From Anaerolineales bacterium UBA2395 (GTDB lineage Bacteria; Chloroflexota; Anaerolineae; Anaerolineales; Villigracilaceae), in the NCBI GenBank assembly GCA_002343775.1, contig DDSH01000007.1:277603-341602 (forward strand): DNA of 64,000 nt, in the 5' to 3' direction. The position numbers were made by a program, and so were the translations under genes. The notes under the pieces are model-generated. The model saw only the letters and a list, made by a program, of their open reading frames with translations, did no database searches and had not been told where the DNA came from. The first letter of the stretch is position 1. Every line of letters begins with the position of its first letter. This document shows positions 43,150-51,286 of the stretch, in pieces.

Positions 43150-43165
43150 ACCCTGGGAATTGCAA
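43139..43165. repeat. Direct repeat in divergent promoter region, possible operator
   Basis: GGGAATTGCAA occurs at 43139-43149 and 43155-43165, 16 bp apart, one and a half helical turns; a third TTGCAA is at 43184-43189. The first copy overlaps the -35 of the kinase operon, so a bound regulator could control it. Confidence 0.4.
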
Positions 43166-43183
43166 TTTTGTCGGGTAATTGAC

Positions 43184-43212
43184 TTGCAAGGAATCGCGTT
43201 CTACGGCACAAT
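43184..43212 (+). promoter_or_regulatory. Promoter of the metallophosphoesterase gene
   Basis: TTGCAA (43184-43189), a 17-bp spacer and CACAAT (43207-43212). The GTG at 43220 begins eight bases after the box, so the message would be leaderless or nearly so. The -10 match is moderate. Confidence 0.4.
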
Positions 43213-43219
43213 GCTGGCT

Positions 43220-43843
43220 GTGAAGATCCTAGCTGTCAGCGACCAGATCGTAGACCGCATTTACTCCCTCGCCACCAGCGAACAATTTCAGGATGTGGAA
43301 TTCATCCTCGGTTGTGGAGACCTTCCCTACACGTACCTCGAATACATCGTGACGGTGTTGAACAAACCGCTATATTACGTGCCCGGCAACCACGACCCAA
43401 TGTACAACCCGCAGGATATCCGTTCCAGAGCCGAAGGCTGCTTCAATCTGGACCTGCGGACGATGTGCCACAAAAAGAGCCTGATCGGCGGCTTTGGCGG
43501 TTCCATTCGCTATCGCCCCGATGGCACCAATCAATACACGCAATTTGAGGCATATTCAAGAGTGGTCAGGATGCTGCCACAGCTGGTCGGGAACCGAATC
43601 CGCCACGGGCGCGCACTCGATATTCTGATCAGCCATTCTCCCCCATTTGGCATCCATGACGACACCGACCGGGCGCACATCGGGCTCAAGGCATTGAACT
43701 GGCTCATGCGTATCGCCAAGCCCCGCTACCTGCTTCATGGACACACCCACTTCTACCGAAATAACATATCCCAATCGGACTCAGAGGTAGGGTCGACGCG
43801 GGTCATAAATGTATATCCATACAAAATCATCGATCTGGTGTAA
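43220..43843 (+). CDS. Calcineurin-like metallophosphoesterase
   Basis: A 207-residue dinuclear metal phosphoesterase: ILAVSDQ, GCGDLPY, GNHD, LISHSPPFG and HGHTHFY. Many such small proteins cleave phosphodiesters; the substrate is unknown. The GTG start gives MKILAVSD at the first strand, as usual for the family; ATG 43211 adds three residues. Transcribed divergently from the kinase operon. Confidence 0.88.
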   Translation: MKILAVSDQIVDRIYSLATSEQFQDVEFILGCGDLPYTYLEYIVTVLNKPLYYVPGNHDPMYNPQDIRSRAEGCFNLDLRTMCHKKSLIGGFGGSIRYRPDGTNQYTQFEAYSRVVRMLPQLVGNRIRHGRALDILISHSPPFGIHDDTDRAHIGLKALNWLMRIAKPRYLLHGHTHFYRNNISQSDSEVGSTRVINVYPYKIIDLV

Positions 43844-43982
43844 TAAGATCATTCTTAACAAGAGGATAACAAAACGTTACAAACAAGAAACCACAACCCT
43901 GGAATAATGCCCCAAAAGGGTCTTGCGTTTTCGAAGAAAGATATTACAGTATTAAACAGGAAACCATGCAAAGCGAGTAAAA

Positions 43983-44831
43983 ATGTCAGATGTATTAGAT
44001 TCAAGAGTGCGTTCCGATTTCAGCCGGGCGCGTTTTAAATCCTTTATCAACCAGGTGTTCTCCGTCCTCTCCGGTCAACGCAACAACCTTCTCTCATATG
44101 ATGATGTCAAGGAAAAACTCCGCATCGGCGGTCCGATCTATCGGGGTGTGAAAACCGTTCGCACCAATCAGATCGTGGGGAGCCTGAACCGCTATCACGA
44201 GTTCGACCGTGCCTTTCTTCCCAAAGAAGACCAGCTGGCAAACCGCTGGCAAAAGGTGGACCGCGCTTTTTACGAAGACATCCATCTGCCTCCCGTGGTG
44301 CTGTACAAAGTTGGTCAGGTTTACTTTGTGGTGGACGGTCATCACCGCGTTTCTGTTGCCCGCGAGCAGGGGCAGGACTTCATCGAAGCAGAAGTGCGCG
44401 AATGCTCCACACGCGTTAATATCACGCCAGATATCAAACCCGAAGATCTCGAGATCCTCGGCTCGAAAGTGGACTTTCTCGAACGCACTGGTCTGGATAA
44501 ACTGCGCCCGGATGCCAACATTAAGATCAACATCCCCGATGGCTTCACTCGCATGTTGGAGCACATCGCCGTGCATCGCTACTTTATGGGCTTGGATTTC
44601 AAGCGCGACATTTCCGAACAGGAAGCCGTCGAACACTGGTACGATACGGTCTATCTGCCCATCGTGGAGATCATCCGCACCAGCGGCTTGCTCGAGGAAT
44701 TCCCCGACAAGACTGAAGGCGACCTGTATCTCTGGACGCTAGACCATCAGCATTACCTTTACAAGGAGGAAGGTCAGCCGCTCCAGCCGCCTGAAACTGC
44801 AGCCAAGCAATTCATCGAAGAGAACGAGTGA
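43983..44831 (+). CDS. ParB-like/DUF4032-like protein
   Basis: A 282-residue protein. The middle has a ParB/sulfiredoxin-like core: PPVVLYKVGQVYFVVDGHHR followed by VSVAREQG, matching the family phosphate-binding DGHHR. The C-terminal third (HWYDTVYLPIVEIIRTSGLL, then KTEGDLYLW) resembles DUF4032. No HTH is obvious, so DNA binding is unlikely in the ParB manner; a nucleotide-binding or enzymatic role is possible. The function is unknown. Confidence 0.7.
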   Translation: MSDVLDSRVRSDFSRARFKSFINQVFSVLSGQRNNLLSYDDVKEKLRIGGPIYRGVKTVRTNQIVGSLNRYHEFDRAFLPKEDQLANRWQKVDRAFYEDIHLPPVVLYKVGQVYFVVDGHHRVSVAREQGQDFIEAEVRECSTRVNITPDIKPEDLEILGSKVDFLERTGLDKLRPDANIKINIPDGFTRMLEHIAVHRYFMGLDFKRDISEQEAVEHWYDTVYLPIVEIIRTSGLLEEFPDKTEGDLYLWTLDHQHYLYKEEGQPLQPPETAAKQFIEENE

Positions 44832-44840
44832 ACTCACACC

Positions 44841-44884
44841 GTAGACAACAGACGATAGACCGTGTTATGGTTGCACGGTCTATA
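44841..44884. repeat. Intergenic palindrome, GACGATAGAC family, copy 2
   Basis: Contains GTAGAC, ACGATAGACCGTG and the facing CACGGTCTATA, the outer arms pairing across a short loop. It shares ACGATAGAC and GTAGAC with 35268-35306. It fills the gap before the aldolase gene. Confidence 0.5.
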
Positions 44885-44915
44885 TTTAAATTCTTTCATT
44901 TACACAGGACATCCC

Positions 44916-45845
44916 ATGACAGATCTTCATCCATTGGCGGGCGTCTATGCCGCCGCCGTCACACCGTATCTTGGCAAGCCCAAAACGGAAGGGAAATCCG
45001 ATACCGCCTTTGACTTTGAGTCGCTGGCGGTTTTTCTGCATTTTCTCGCCTCACGCGGATGCCATGGATTATTGCTGTTCGGCACGACCGGCGAAGGTCC
45101 ATCCTTTTCGCCTAAAGAACGCGAAGCATTGATGCGTTCACTGCGCGTCATCCGCCATCAAGTGAGGGGTTTCAGACTGCTAGCCGGGACAGGAACTCCC
45201 AGCCTTTCTGAAACCATCGAGCTGACCAAACTCGCCTACGAACTCGGCTACGATGGGACGGTCGTCCTGCCGCCGTATTATTTCCGCAAGGCGACGGAAG
45301 AAGGCTTGTTCCAATGGTTCAGCGAGTTGATCGAAAAAGCCGTACCAGAAGGAAAACATATGCTCGGCTACCACATCCCTGTGATGACGGGCGTGGGCTT
45401 TTCGCTCGATCTTTTGGAACGGCTCAAGGCGAAGTATCCAACCCGCTTTGCAGGCATCAAAGATTCATCACACGATGAAGCGTTTGCCACTGCGGTTGGG
45501 CAGCGATTTGGAAAAGAGATGCTCGTCTTGAACGGCACTGATTCGTATTTCCATCACGCGTTGAAAAATAATGCTCAAGGCGCGATCACCGCCCCTGCAA
45601 ATTTGATCTCCGATAACCTGCGCGAAGTCTGGGACTTGCACCAAGCTGGGAAAGACCCTTCTGAGGTTCAGGCAAAAGTGACCGAACAGCGACATTTCCT
45701 TGAGCAATACTCACCCATCGCGCCCATCCTCAAAGGGTTGCTGCACAAAGTTCATGGGCTGCCTCATTGGGAAGTCCGCGCGCCGCTGGAAAATGCGGGC
45801 GAGAAAACTATTGAAGATGCTGCGGAAAAATTTTTAAAGTTGTAA
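44916..45845 (+). CDS. DapA-family aldolase (dihydrodipicolinate synthase/NAL group)
   Basis: A 309-residue TIM-barrel class I aldolase. The Schiff-base lysine is Lys182 (FAGIKDSS), the catalytic tyrosine Tyr152 (GYHIPVMTG), and GTTGEGPSFS is the substrate carboxylate motif. No lysine-biosynthesis genes are adjacent, so it may be a catabolic aldolase rather than DapA itself. AGGAC upstream supports the ATG at 44916; the longer frame to 44862 crosses the palindrome. Confidence 0.85.
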   Translation: MTDLHPLAGVYAAAVTPYLGKPKTEGKSDTAFDFESLAVFLHFLASRGCHGLLLFGTTGEGPSFSPKEREALMRSLRVIRHQVRGFRLLAGTGTPSLSETIELTKLAYELGYDGTVVLPPYYFRKATEEGLFQWFSELIEKAVPEGKHMLGYHIPVMTGVGFSLDLLERLKAKYPTRFAGIKDSSHDEAFATAVGQRFGKEMLVLNGTDSYFHHALKNNAQGAITAPANLISDNLREVWDLHQAGKDPSEVQAKVTEQRHFLEQYSPIAPILKGLLHKVHGLPHWEVRAPLENAGEKTIEDAAEKFLKL

Positions 45846-45849
45846 ACCC

Positions 45850-46665
45850 ATGACCATCTGGCGATTAATTCACACTCCCCCATCCAACGGAGCATGGAAT
45901 ATGGCTGTGGATGAATCTGTTCTCGAGCATATCCATCGCGGCGAATCAAAACCCACATTGCGATTGTATTCATGGGACCCACCCTGCCTTTCTCTGGGGC
46001 ATGCCCAATCGTTCAAAGATGTGGATGCGGAGCGACTCCACGCTCACGGCTGGGAAGTCGTCCGCCGCGTGACCGGGGGACGAGCGATTCTACATACTGA
46101 CGAATTGACCTACTCTGTAACCGGCTCTGCGGAAGACCCAGTCCTCGCGGGCGGAGTTTTGGAATCTTACAATCGTCTTGCACAGGCATTGCTACACGCC
46201 GTGCAATCGTTGAGCGTGCCTGTGGAAATGAAAGAACATGAAGATGGGCATACCCAGCAAAATTTGAACCCGGTTTGTTTTGAAGTACCGTCCACATACG
46301 AGATCACGGTCAATGGGAAGAAACTCATCGGCTCGGCGCAGGCGCGAAAAAAGGAAGGTGTGCTTCAACACGGTTCTCTTCCGTTAACCGGCGACCTGAC
46401 CCGCATCTGCGATGCCCTGATCTTCGCCGACGACTTATCCCGCCATCAGGCAAAAGAACGGCTACTCGCGCGGGCGACGACCGTCGAATCCGTTCTCGGT
46501 GTGGCACCAACTTGGGAGTCTGCCGCTCAGGCTTTCGTCAAGGGGTTCGAGGCGAAGTTGGGAATCCGATTCGAGCAAGGTGAATTATCCATGTCCGAAA
46601 TCCAACGCACAGAAGAATTAGTCAAAGAAAAATACGGACATGTGTCCTGGACAGAACGAAGTTAA
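45850..46665 (+). CDS. LipM-like octanoyl/lipoyl transferase
   Basis: A 271-residue biotin/lipoate-ligase-fold protein. VVRRVTGGRAILH (70-82) and NGKKLIGSAQARKKEG are the LplA/LipM motifs, and CFEVPSTYE with Cys143 matches the acyl-thioester cysteine of LipM. That makes an octanoyl-[carrier] transferase to GcvH/E2 more likely than an ATP-dependent lipoate ligase. It starts 4 bp after the aldolase gene. Confidence 0.85.
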   Translation: MTIWRLIHTPPSNGAWNMAVDESVLEHIHRGESKPTLRLYSWDPPCLSLGHAQSFKDVDAERLHAHGWEVVRRVTGGRAILHTDELTYSVTGSAEDPVLAGGVLESYNRLAQALLHAVQSLSVPVEMKEHEDGHTQQNLNPVCFEVPSTYEITVNGKKLIGSAQARKKEGVLQHGSLPLTGDLTRICDALIFADDLSRHQAKERLLARATTVESVLGVAPTWESAAQAFVKGFEAKLGIRFEQGELSMSEIQRTEELVKEKYGHVSWTERS

Positions 46666-46675
46666 CTGTCTTCCA

Positions 46676-47686
46676 ATGAAAAAACGCGTTTACATCATCT
46701 ACACCGGCGGGACGATTGGCATGCAGCCCACATCCGAAGGCTATGCGCCCGCACCTGGTTATTTGGCAGAGCAGATCATGTCCATGCCAGAACTAAAAAG
46801 CGACCTGATGCCCGATGTGGATATTCATGAGTATGACCCGCTGCTCGATTCGGCGAACATGACCCCCGAAGATTGGTACAAGATCGCCCGCGACATTGGC
46901 AATCATTACAACGACTACGACGGCTTCATCATTCTGCACGGCACCGACACGATGGCGTACACTGCGTCCGCTTTGCCGTTCATGTTGGAGGGACTGGGAA
47001 AACCTGTGGTGCTCACCGGCTCGCAGATTCCGCTGTGTGAAGTCCGCAACGATGCGCGCGCCAACATCATCACCGCCTTGACCGTCGCCGCAAATTTCGA
47101 TATCCCCGAAGTCTGTTTGTGTTTTGGCAATCAACTGCTGCGCGGCTGCCGCTCGGTCAAGGTCAGCACTGATGGCTTGGATGCTTTCGCCTCTCCCAAT
47201 CTGCCACCGCTTGGTGAGATTGGCGTGGAGATTCGTATCCACAAAAATTTGGTATTGCCTGCGCCGCAAAGCAATTTGCAAGTGCAAGAGTTGAAGCAAG
47301 TCAATGTGGGTGCGCTGCCGTTGTGGCCCGGAATTCCAGCGCAGGTCGTGCGCAATTTTCTCCAGCCGCCGCTGCAGGGACTGATCCTGCGAGCCTATGG
47401 CGTTGGAAATGGTCCCACCAACAACGCGGATTTTCTCGCCGCCCTCGAAGAAGCCACCGCCCGCGGAGTGGTGATCGTGGATTGCACACAATGCCTGCGC
47501 GGCAGTGTCCACCTTGGGGATTATGCAACCGGTTCCGCCTTAGCCCGAGCCGGAGTCATCAGCGGCTTCGACATGACCGCCGAAGCCGCGCTGGCAAAAC
47601 TATCCTATCTATTCAGTCAAAATCTGCCAGTGGATGAAATTAAGCGCCTGATGCAGACCGACCTTCGCGGGGAACTAACTGCCTGA
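46676..47686 (+). CDS. ansA: Type I L-asparaginase
   Basis: A 336-residue asparaginase: YIIYTGGTIGM (first catalytic Thr) and ILHGTDTMAYTASALPFM (second Thr/Asp). The length and lack of signal peptide indicate the cytoplasmic type I enzyme, making aspartate and ammonia from asparagine. It starts 11 bp after the transferase gene with no clear RBS. The stop is only 2 bp from the convergent trpA stop. Confidence 0.92.
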   Translation: MKKRVYIIYTGGTIGMQPTSEGYAPAPGYLAEQIMSMPELKSDLMPDVDIHEYDPLLDSANMTPEDWYKIARDIGNHYNDYDGFIILHGTDTMAYTASALPFMLEGLGKPVVLTGSQIPLCEVRNDARANIITALTVAANFDIPEVCLCFGNQLLRGCRSVKVSTDGLDAFASPNLPPLGEIGVEIRIHKNLVLPAPQSNLQVQELKQVNVGALPLWPGIPAQVVRNFLQPPLQGLILRAYGVGNGPTNNADFLAALEEATARGVVIVDCTQCLRGSVHLGDYATGSALARAGVISGFDMTAEAALAKLSYLFSQNLPVDEIKRLMQTDLRGELTA

Positions 47687-47688
47687 AT

Positions 47689-48468
47689 TTATTTCCTCAA
47701 CCCAGATAACGCGCTTCGGAACTCCGCCGCAAACTGCTTCGCTGTTTCAACAGGTTTTTGGCTACTCCCGATCATTTTCACACATGCTGAGCCGACAATG
47801 ACTCCATCCGCAAGTTGACCGACCTGTTTGGCTTGCTCGGGCGTGCCGATGCCAAATCCCACACACACAGGCGCGGACGTGTGACTTCGCACGCGAGCAA
47901 TCAAATCACCAAGATCATTTGAAACTTCCCTGCGTTCCCCTGTCACCCCCGTAACCGAAACCAAATAGATAAATCCCTTCGCATTTCGGGCAATCGCTTC
48001 CATGCGCTCATCAGGCGAGGTTGGCGCGAGCATTTGGATCAACGGCATATCGCCATTGATGGATTGAAATTCCTCTGCTTCTTCTAGTGGCAGATCGGGG
48101 ATGATAAATCCGTCCGTACCTGCTTCCTTCGCATCGCGGATAAATTTCTCCAATCCGTATGCCAGCATGGGATTGTAATATCCCATCAAAATCAGCGGGA
48201 TGGTCACGCCGCGCTTGCGGAGTTCCTTCACCGCTTCCAGCGATTTCTTGACCGTGATTCCTTTTTCCAGCGCAACCTGCGTGGCTTGCTGAATCACAGG
48301 TCCATCCGCTAGAGGGTCAGAGAACGACAGACCAACTTCGATCAAGTCCGCGCCGTTTTTTGCGAGGGCTTCGATGACATCCACAGATGTTTCCAAATCA
48401 GGATAGCCCAAAGGAAAGTAGGGCATAAAGATGGGTTTGTTGGCAAAGGCAGATTCAAGTCTGTTCAT
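47689..48468 (-). CDS. trpA: Tryptophan synthase alpha chain
   Basis: A 259-residue TIM barrel splitting indole-3-glycerol phosphate to indole. Catalytic Glu in GADLIEVGLSFSDPLADGPV, catalytic Asp in FIIPDLPLEE, and phosphate loop GFGIGTPEQ. Last gene of the trp operon; forms the alpha2-beta2 complex with TrpB. Confidence 0.96.
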   Translation of the reverse strand: MNRLESAFANKPIFMPYFPLGYPDLETSVDVIEALAKNGADLIEVGLSFSDPLADGPVIQQATQVALEKGITVKKSLEAVKELRKRGVTIPLILMGYYNPMLAYGLEKFIRDAKEAGTDGFIIPDLPLEEAEEFQSINGDMPLIQMLAPTSPDERMEAIARNAKGFIYLVSVTGVTGERREVSNDLGDLIARVRSHTSAPVCVGFGIGTPEQAKQVGQLADGVIVGSACVKMIGSSQKPVETAKQFAAEFRSALSGLRK

Positions 48469-48481
48469 AGTTCCTCATTGT

Positions 48482-48535
48482 TAGTGAATAGGTAATGGTG
48501 AATAGTTTTTCCAATTCACTATTACCCATTACCCA
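48482..48535. repeat. Intergenic palindrome at the trpA/trpB junction
   Basis: GGTAATGGTGAATAGT (48491-48506) faces ACTATTACCCATTACC (48518-48533). The element runs into trpB: the last four codons and the stop of trpB are part of it. Confidence 0.65.
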
Positions 48536-49718
48536 TTTCCTTGATAACCGTATTCAAATCCTTGTCCCCTCTTCCTGACAGATTCACCAAAATCACCTGA
48601 TCTTTGCGCATGGTTGGCGCTTTCTTGATGACCTCTGCAATTGCATGAGATGATTCCAACGCGGGGATAATCCCTTCGGTGTGACACAAAGTTTGGAAGG
48701 CGTTCAATGCTTCTTCATCCGTTGCAGAGGTGTAGAAGGCGCGTTCATTATCGCGCAGCATGGCATGTTCGGGACCGACGGCGGCGTAGTCCAACCCTGC
48801 CGAAACTGAATGTGTCTCTGCAATTTGACCATCTTCATCTTGCAGTACATACGTCCGCGTGCCGTGGATAACACCCACGCGCGCCTTGGTCGCGTCGCCA
48901 AAGCGAGCAGCGTGTTTGCCCGAGGCAATTCCGCTGCCGCCTGCTTCCACGCCGATCAATTCCACGGCTTCGTCGTTGACAAATCCGCTGAAGACGCCGA
49001 TGGCATTCGAGCCGCCGCCCACGCAGGCGATGACCGTATCGGGCAAGCGTCCCGCGTCCATGAGCATTTGCTCACGCGCCTCGCGTCCGATCACAGATTG
49101 AAACTCGCGCACAATGGTCGGGTACGGGTGCGGACCCAACGCAGATCCCAAAAGATAATGTGTATCGCGCACGTTCGTCACCCAATCGCGGATGGCTTCG
49201 TTGATGGCGTCTTTCAAGGTCTTCGTGCCTGATTCGACAGGTCGCACCTCTGCGCCGAGCAACTTCATGCGGAAGACGTTCGGCTCTTGGCGTGCGATGT
49301 CCACGGAGCCCATGTACACCACGCACTCGAGTCCGAGCAATGCTGCAGCGGTGGCGGATGCCACACCGTGCTGACCTGCCCCAGTCTCGGCAACGATGCG
49401 CGTCTTTCCCATCCGCTTCACAAGCAAGGCTTGTCCCAATGCGTTATTGATCTTGTGTGCGCCCGTGTGCGCCAAGTCTTCACGCTTCAAATAAATTTGC
49501 GCGCCGCCCAATTTTTCAGAGAGGCGTTTGGCGTATGTGAGCGGCGTAGGTCTGCCGACAAATGAAGCCATCAATTTGTCGAACTCCTGATTAAAGGTTG
49601 GGTCATTCCGTGCCGAAACGAACTCACTCTCCAACTCGATGAGTGCGGGCATGAGCGTTTCGGGGACGAATTGTCCGCCGTAGGGACCGAATTTGTGGGG
49701 TAATAAAGTGGTTGACAT
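48522..49718 (-). CDS. trpB: Tryptophan synthase beta chain
   Basis: A 398-residue PLP enzyme joining indole and serine. PLP lysine in HTGAHKINNALGQALL, phosphate loop GGGSNAIG and COMM-type C-terminus. It belongs to the main TrpB1 type. The C-terminal residues GNG come from the overlapping palindromic element. Confidence 0.96.
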   Translation of the reverse strand: MSTTLLPHKFGPYGGQFVPETLMPALIELESEFVSARNDPTFNQEFDKLMASFVGRPTPLTYAKRLSEKLGGAQIYLKREDLAHTGAHKINNALGQALLVKRMGKTRIVAETGAGQHGVASATAAALLGLECVVYMGSVDIARQEPNVFRMKLLGAEVRPVESGTKTLKDAINEAIRDWVTNVRDTHYLLGSALGPHPYPTIVREFQSVIGREAREQMLMDAGRLPDTVIACVGGGSNAIGVFSGFVNDEAVELIGVEAGGSGIASGKHAARFGDATKARVGVIHGTRTYVLQDEDGQIAETHSVSAGLDYAAVGPEHAMLRDNERAFYTSATDEEALNAFQTLCHTEGIIPALESSHAIAEVIKKAPTMRKDQVILVNLSGRGDKDLNTVIKEMGNG

Positions 49719-49732
49719 AAGTTCTCCGTTAT

Positions 49733-49815
49733 CAGATATTCGATAATCGTAATTCGATATTGGGGATTGGGAATTTATCTACGCTGATTCCGAATCTCGA
49801 ATATCGAGTATCGCT
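49733..49815. repeat. Intergenic palindrome at trpB/trpF, ATATTCGA family, copy 1
   Basis: GATATTCGATAATCG and AATTCGATATT face GATTCCGAATC and CGAATATCGAGTATC. It extends into the last nine codons of trpF. The related copy is at 55578-55629. Confidence 0.6.
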
Positions 49816-50414
49816 CTCACGAACGCTTTCATCTTCCCCGCATCCTTCCCCCCTGGAGCGGATTCAACACCTGAAGCCACATCTACGCCCCAGGGTTGGA
49901 CTTGGCGAACGGCGTCCGCGACATTTTCGGGGGTGAGTCCGCCCGCGAGCAAGAGCGGATATTTTTTTGCAAGTTCGGCTGCTGCTGTCCAATCGGCAGT
50001 GACTCCGCTTCCGCCGTAGACGCCTTTGACGGCAGCGTCGATCAACATGGCAGGCGCTTCATTTCTTTCATAGCCCGCGTTTGATTCAGGGATTCCGCGA
50101 AAGGCACGGAAGGCGTGCGGAGCGAGTTGGGCAAATGTCTCTGGCGTCTCGTCGCCGTGGAGTTGGGCGAGGTCAAGGTGACAGGTTTGCAGGATGTTTT
50201 TGATTTCTTCGACGGATGAATTCACAAACACACCAACAAGTTTGACTTGCGGATATTCGCGTTTCAACGTGGATGTAATTTCGGCACAGGCGGATTTCTC
50301 AATGAAGCGCACACTCTTTGGGTAGAAGTTGAATCCCAAATAGTCCGCGCCTGATTCGATGGCGGCAAGGGCGTCTTTCAATGTTTTGATGCCACAGATT
50401 TTTACAATCGTCAT
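49779..50414 (-). CDS. trpF: Phosphoribosylanthranilate isomerase
   Basis: A 211-residue TIM barrel with KICGIKTLKDA (catalytic Cys), QLHGDE, VYGGSGVTADW (catalytic Asp region) and LAGGLTPENV. Start ATG 50414 gives the family-typical MTIVKICG; the longer frame to 50447 runs through the palindrome. The C-terminal ILDIRDSESA is encoded within the repeat. Confidence 0.93.
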   Translation of the reverse strand: MTIVKICGIKTLKDALAAIESGADYLGFNFYPKSVRFIEKSACAEITSTLKREYPQVKLVGVFVNSSVEEIKNILQTCHLDLAQLHGDETPETFAQLAPHAFRAFRGIPESNAGYERNEAPAMLIDAAVKGVYGGSGVTADWTAAAELAKKYPLLLAGGLTPENVADAVRQVQPWGVDVASGVESAPGGKDAGKMKAFVRAILDIRDSESA

Positions 50415-50468
50415 AAGGTTTGAAGGTTGACAGGTTTGAACGTTCAAACTTTCAAACGTTCGAACTTG
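50415..50468. repeat. Intergenic palindrome at trpF/trpC, GTTTGAA family, copy 1
   Basis: GTTTGAACGTTCAAAC (50434-50449) adjoins TTTCAAACGTTCGAAC and GGTTTGAAGGTT. The trpC stop codon and its last three or four codons lie inside the element. The related copy is at 52901-52980. Confidence 0.65.
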
Positions 50469-51249
50469 CCAACTCTCTCACTTTCGCAGGGATGTCTTCG
50501 GATGTCACCAACGCCTCCCCTACCAAGATGGCGTCGATATTTGCTTTCTCCAAGCGTTGGACATCGGCGGCGGTGAAGATGCCGCTTTCGGCGACGACGG
50601 TGATGTCGGCGGGGATCATTGGGCGGAGGCGCTCGGTGGTGGTGAGTGAAACGTCGAAGGTGGCGAGGTTGCGGTTGTTGATGCCGATGAGTTGGATGTT
50701 GGGAATCTTCAAGGTGCGTTCAGTTTCGGCTTCGTCGTGGACTTCGACTAATGCGGTCAATCCTAAACTGAAGGCGCAGGCATGGAGGTCGGCAAAGTGA
50801 GAGTTGTCGGGCAATGCTGCGGCAATGAGGAGGATGGCATCGGCTCCGTTGGCGCGGGCTTCGTAGATTTGGGACTCGTCGATAATAAAATCCTTGCGCA
50901 AGAGCGGGGCTTTTACGGAATACATATTACGTAATGCGTAAAGCGTTTCTAGTTTGCCTTGAAAGAATTTTTCATCGGTCAGAACGGAAATTGCGGATGC
51001 GCCGTTTTGGATGTAGATGTCTGCCACTTGGAAGAGGTCGAGGTGCGGGGCGAGGATTCCCTTCGAGGGTGAAGCACGCTTGAGTTCAGCGATCAGGCTC
51101 GGGCAGGGTGCGAAGCGGCGGCGCTGTATGGCAGCAAGGAAATCTCTGGGCGTTGGACTCTGCTCTGCGGCGTGGCGCAAGGCTTGGGCGTTGAGCGCCG
51201 CAATTTCCAATCGTTTTTGGTCGAGGATTTTTTCAAGAATGTTGGTCAT
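50452..51249 (-). CDS. trpC: Indole-3-glycerol phosphate synthase
   Basis: A 265-residue TIM barrel with PSLIAELKRASPSKG (catalytic Glu/Lys), LLRKDFIIDE (catalytic Lys) and VAESGI. It makes indole-3-glycerol phosphate for TrpA. Follows trpGD after a 33-bp gap filled by a palindrome. Confidence 0.96.
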   Translation of the reverse strand: MTNILEKILDQKRLEIAALNAQALRHAAEQSPTPRDFLAAIQRRRFAPCPSLIAELKRASPSKGILAPHLDLFQVADIYIQNGASAISVLTDEKFFQGKLETLYALRNMYSVKAPLLRKDFIIDESQIYEARANGADAILLIAAALPDNSHFADLHACAFSLGLTALVEVHDEAETERTLKIPNIQLIGINNRNLATFDVSLTTTERLRPMIPADITVVAESGIFTAADVQRLEKANIDAILVGEALVTSEDIPAKVRELASSNV

Positions 51250-51259
51250 GGTATTTTCT

Positions 51260-51286
51260 GTAGGGGCGAGGTGACCTCGCCCTTAC
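51260..51286. repeat. Intergenic palindrome at trpC/trpGD, GGGCGAGG family
   Basis: GTAGGGGCGAGG (51260-51271), loop TGA, CCTCGCCCTTAC (51275-51286). The trpGD stop codon is inside its arm. The core equals that of the hairpin at 8368-8401. Confidence 0.7.
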
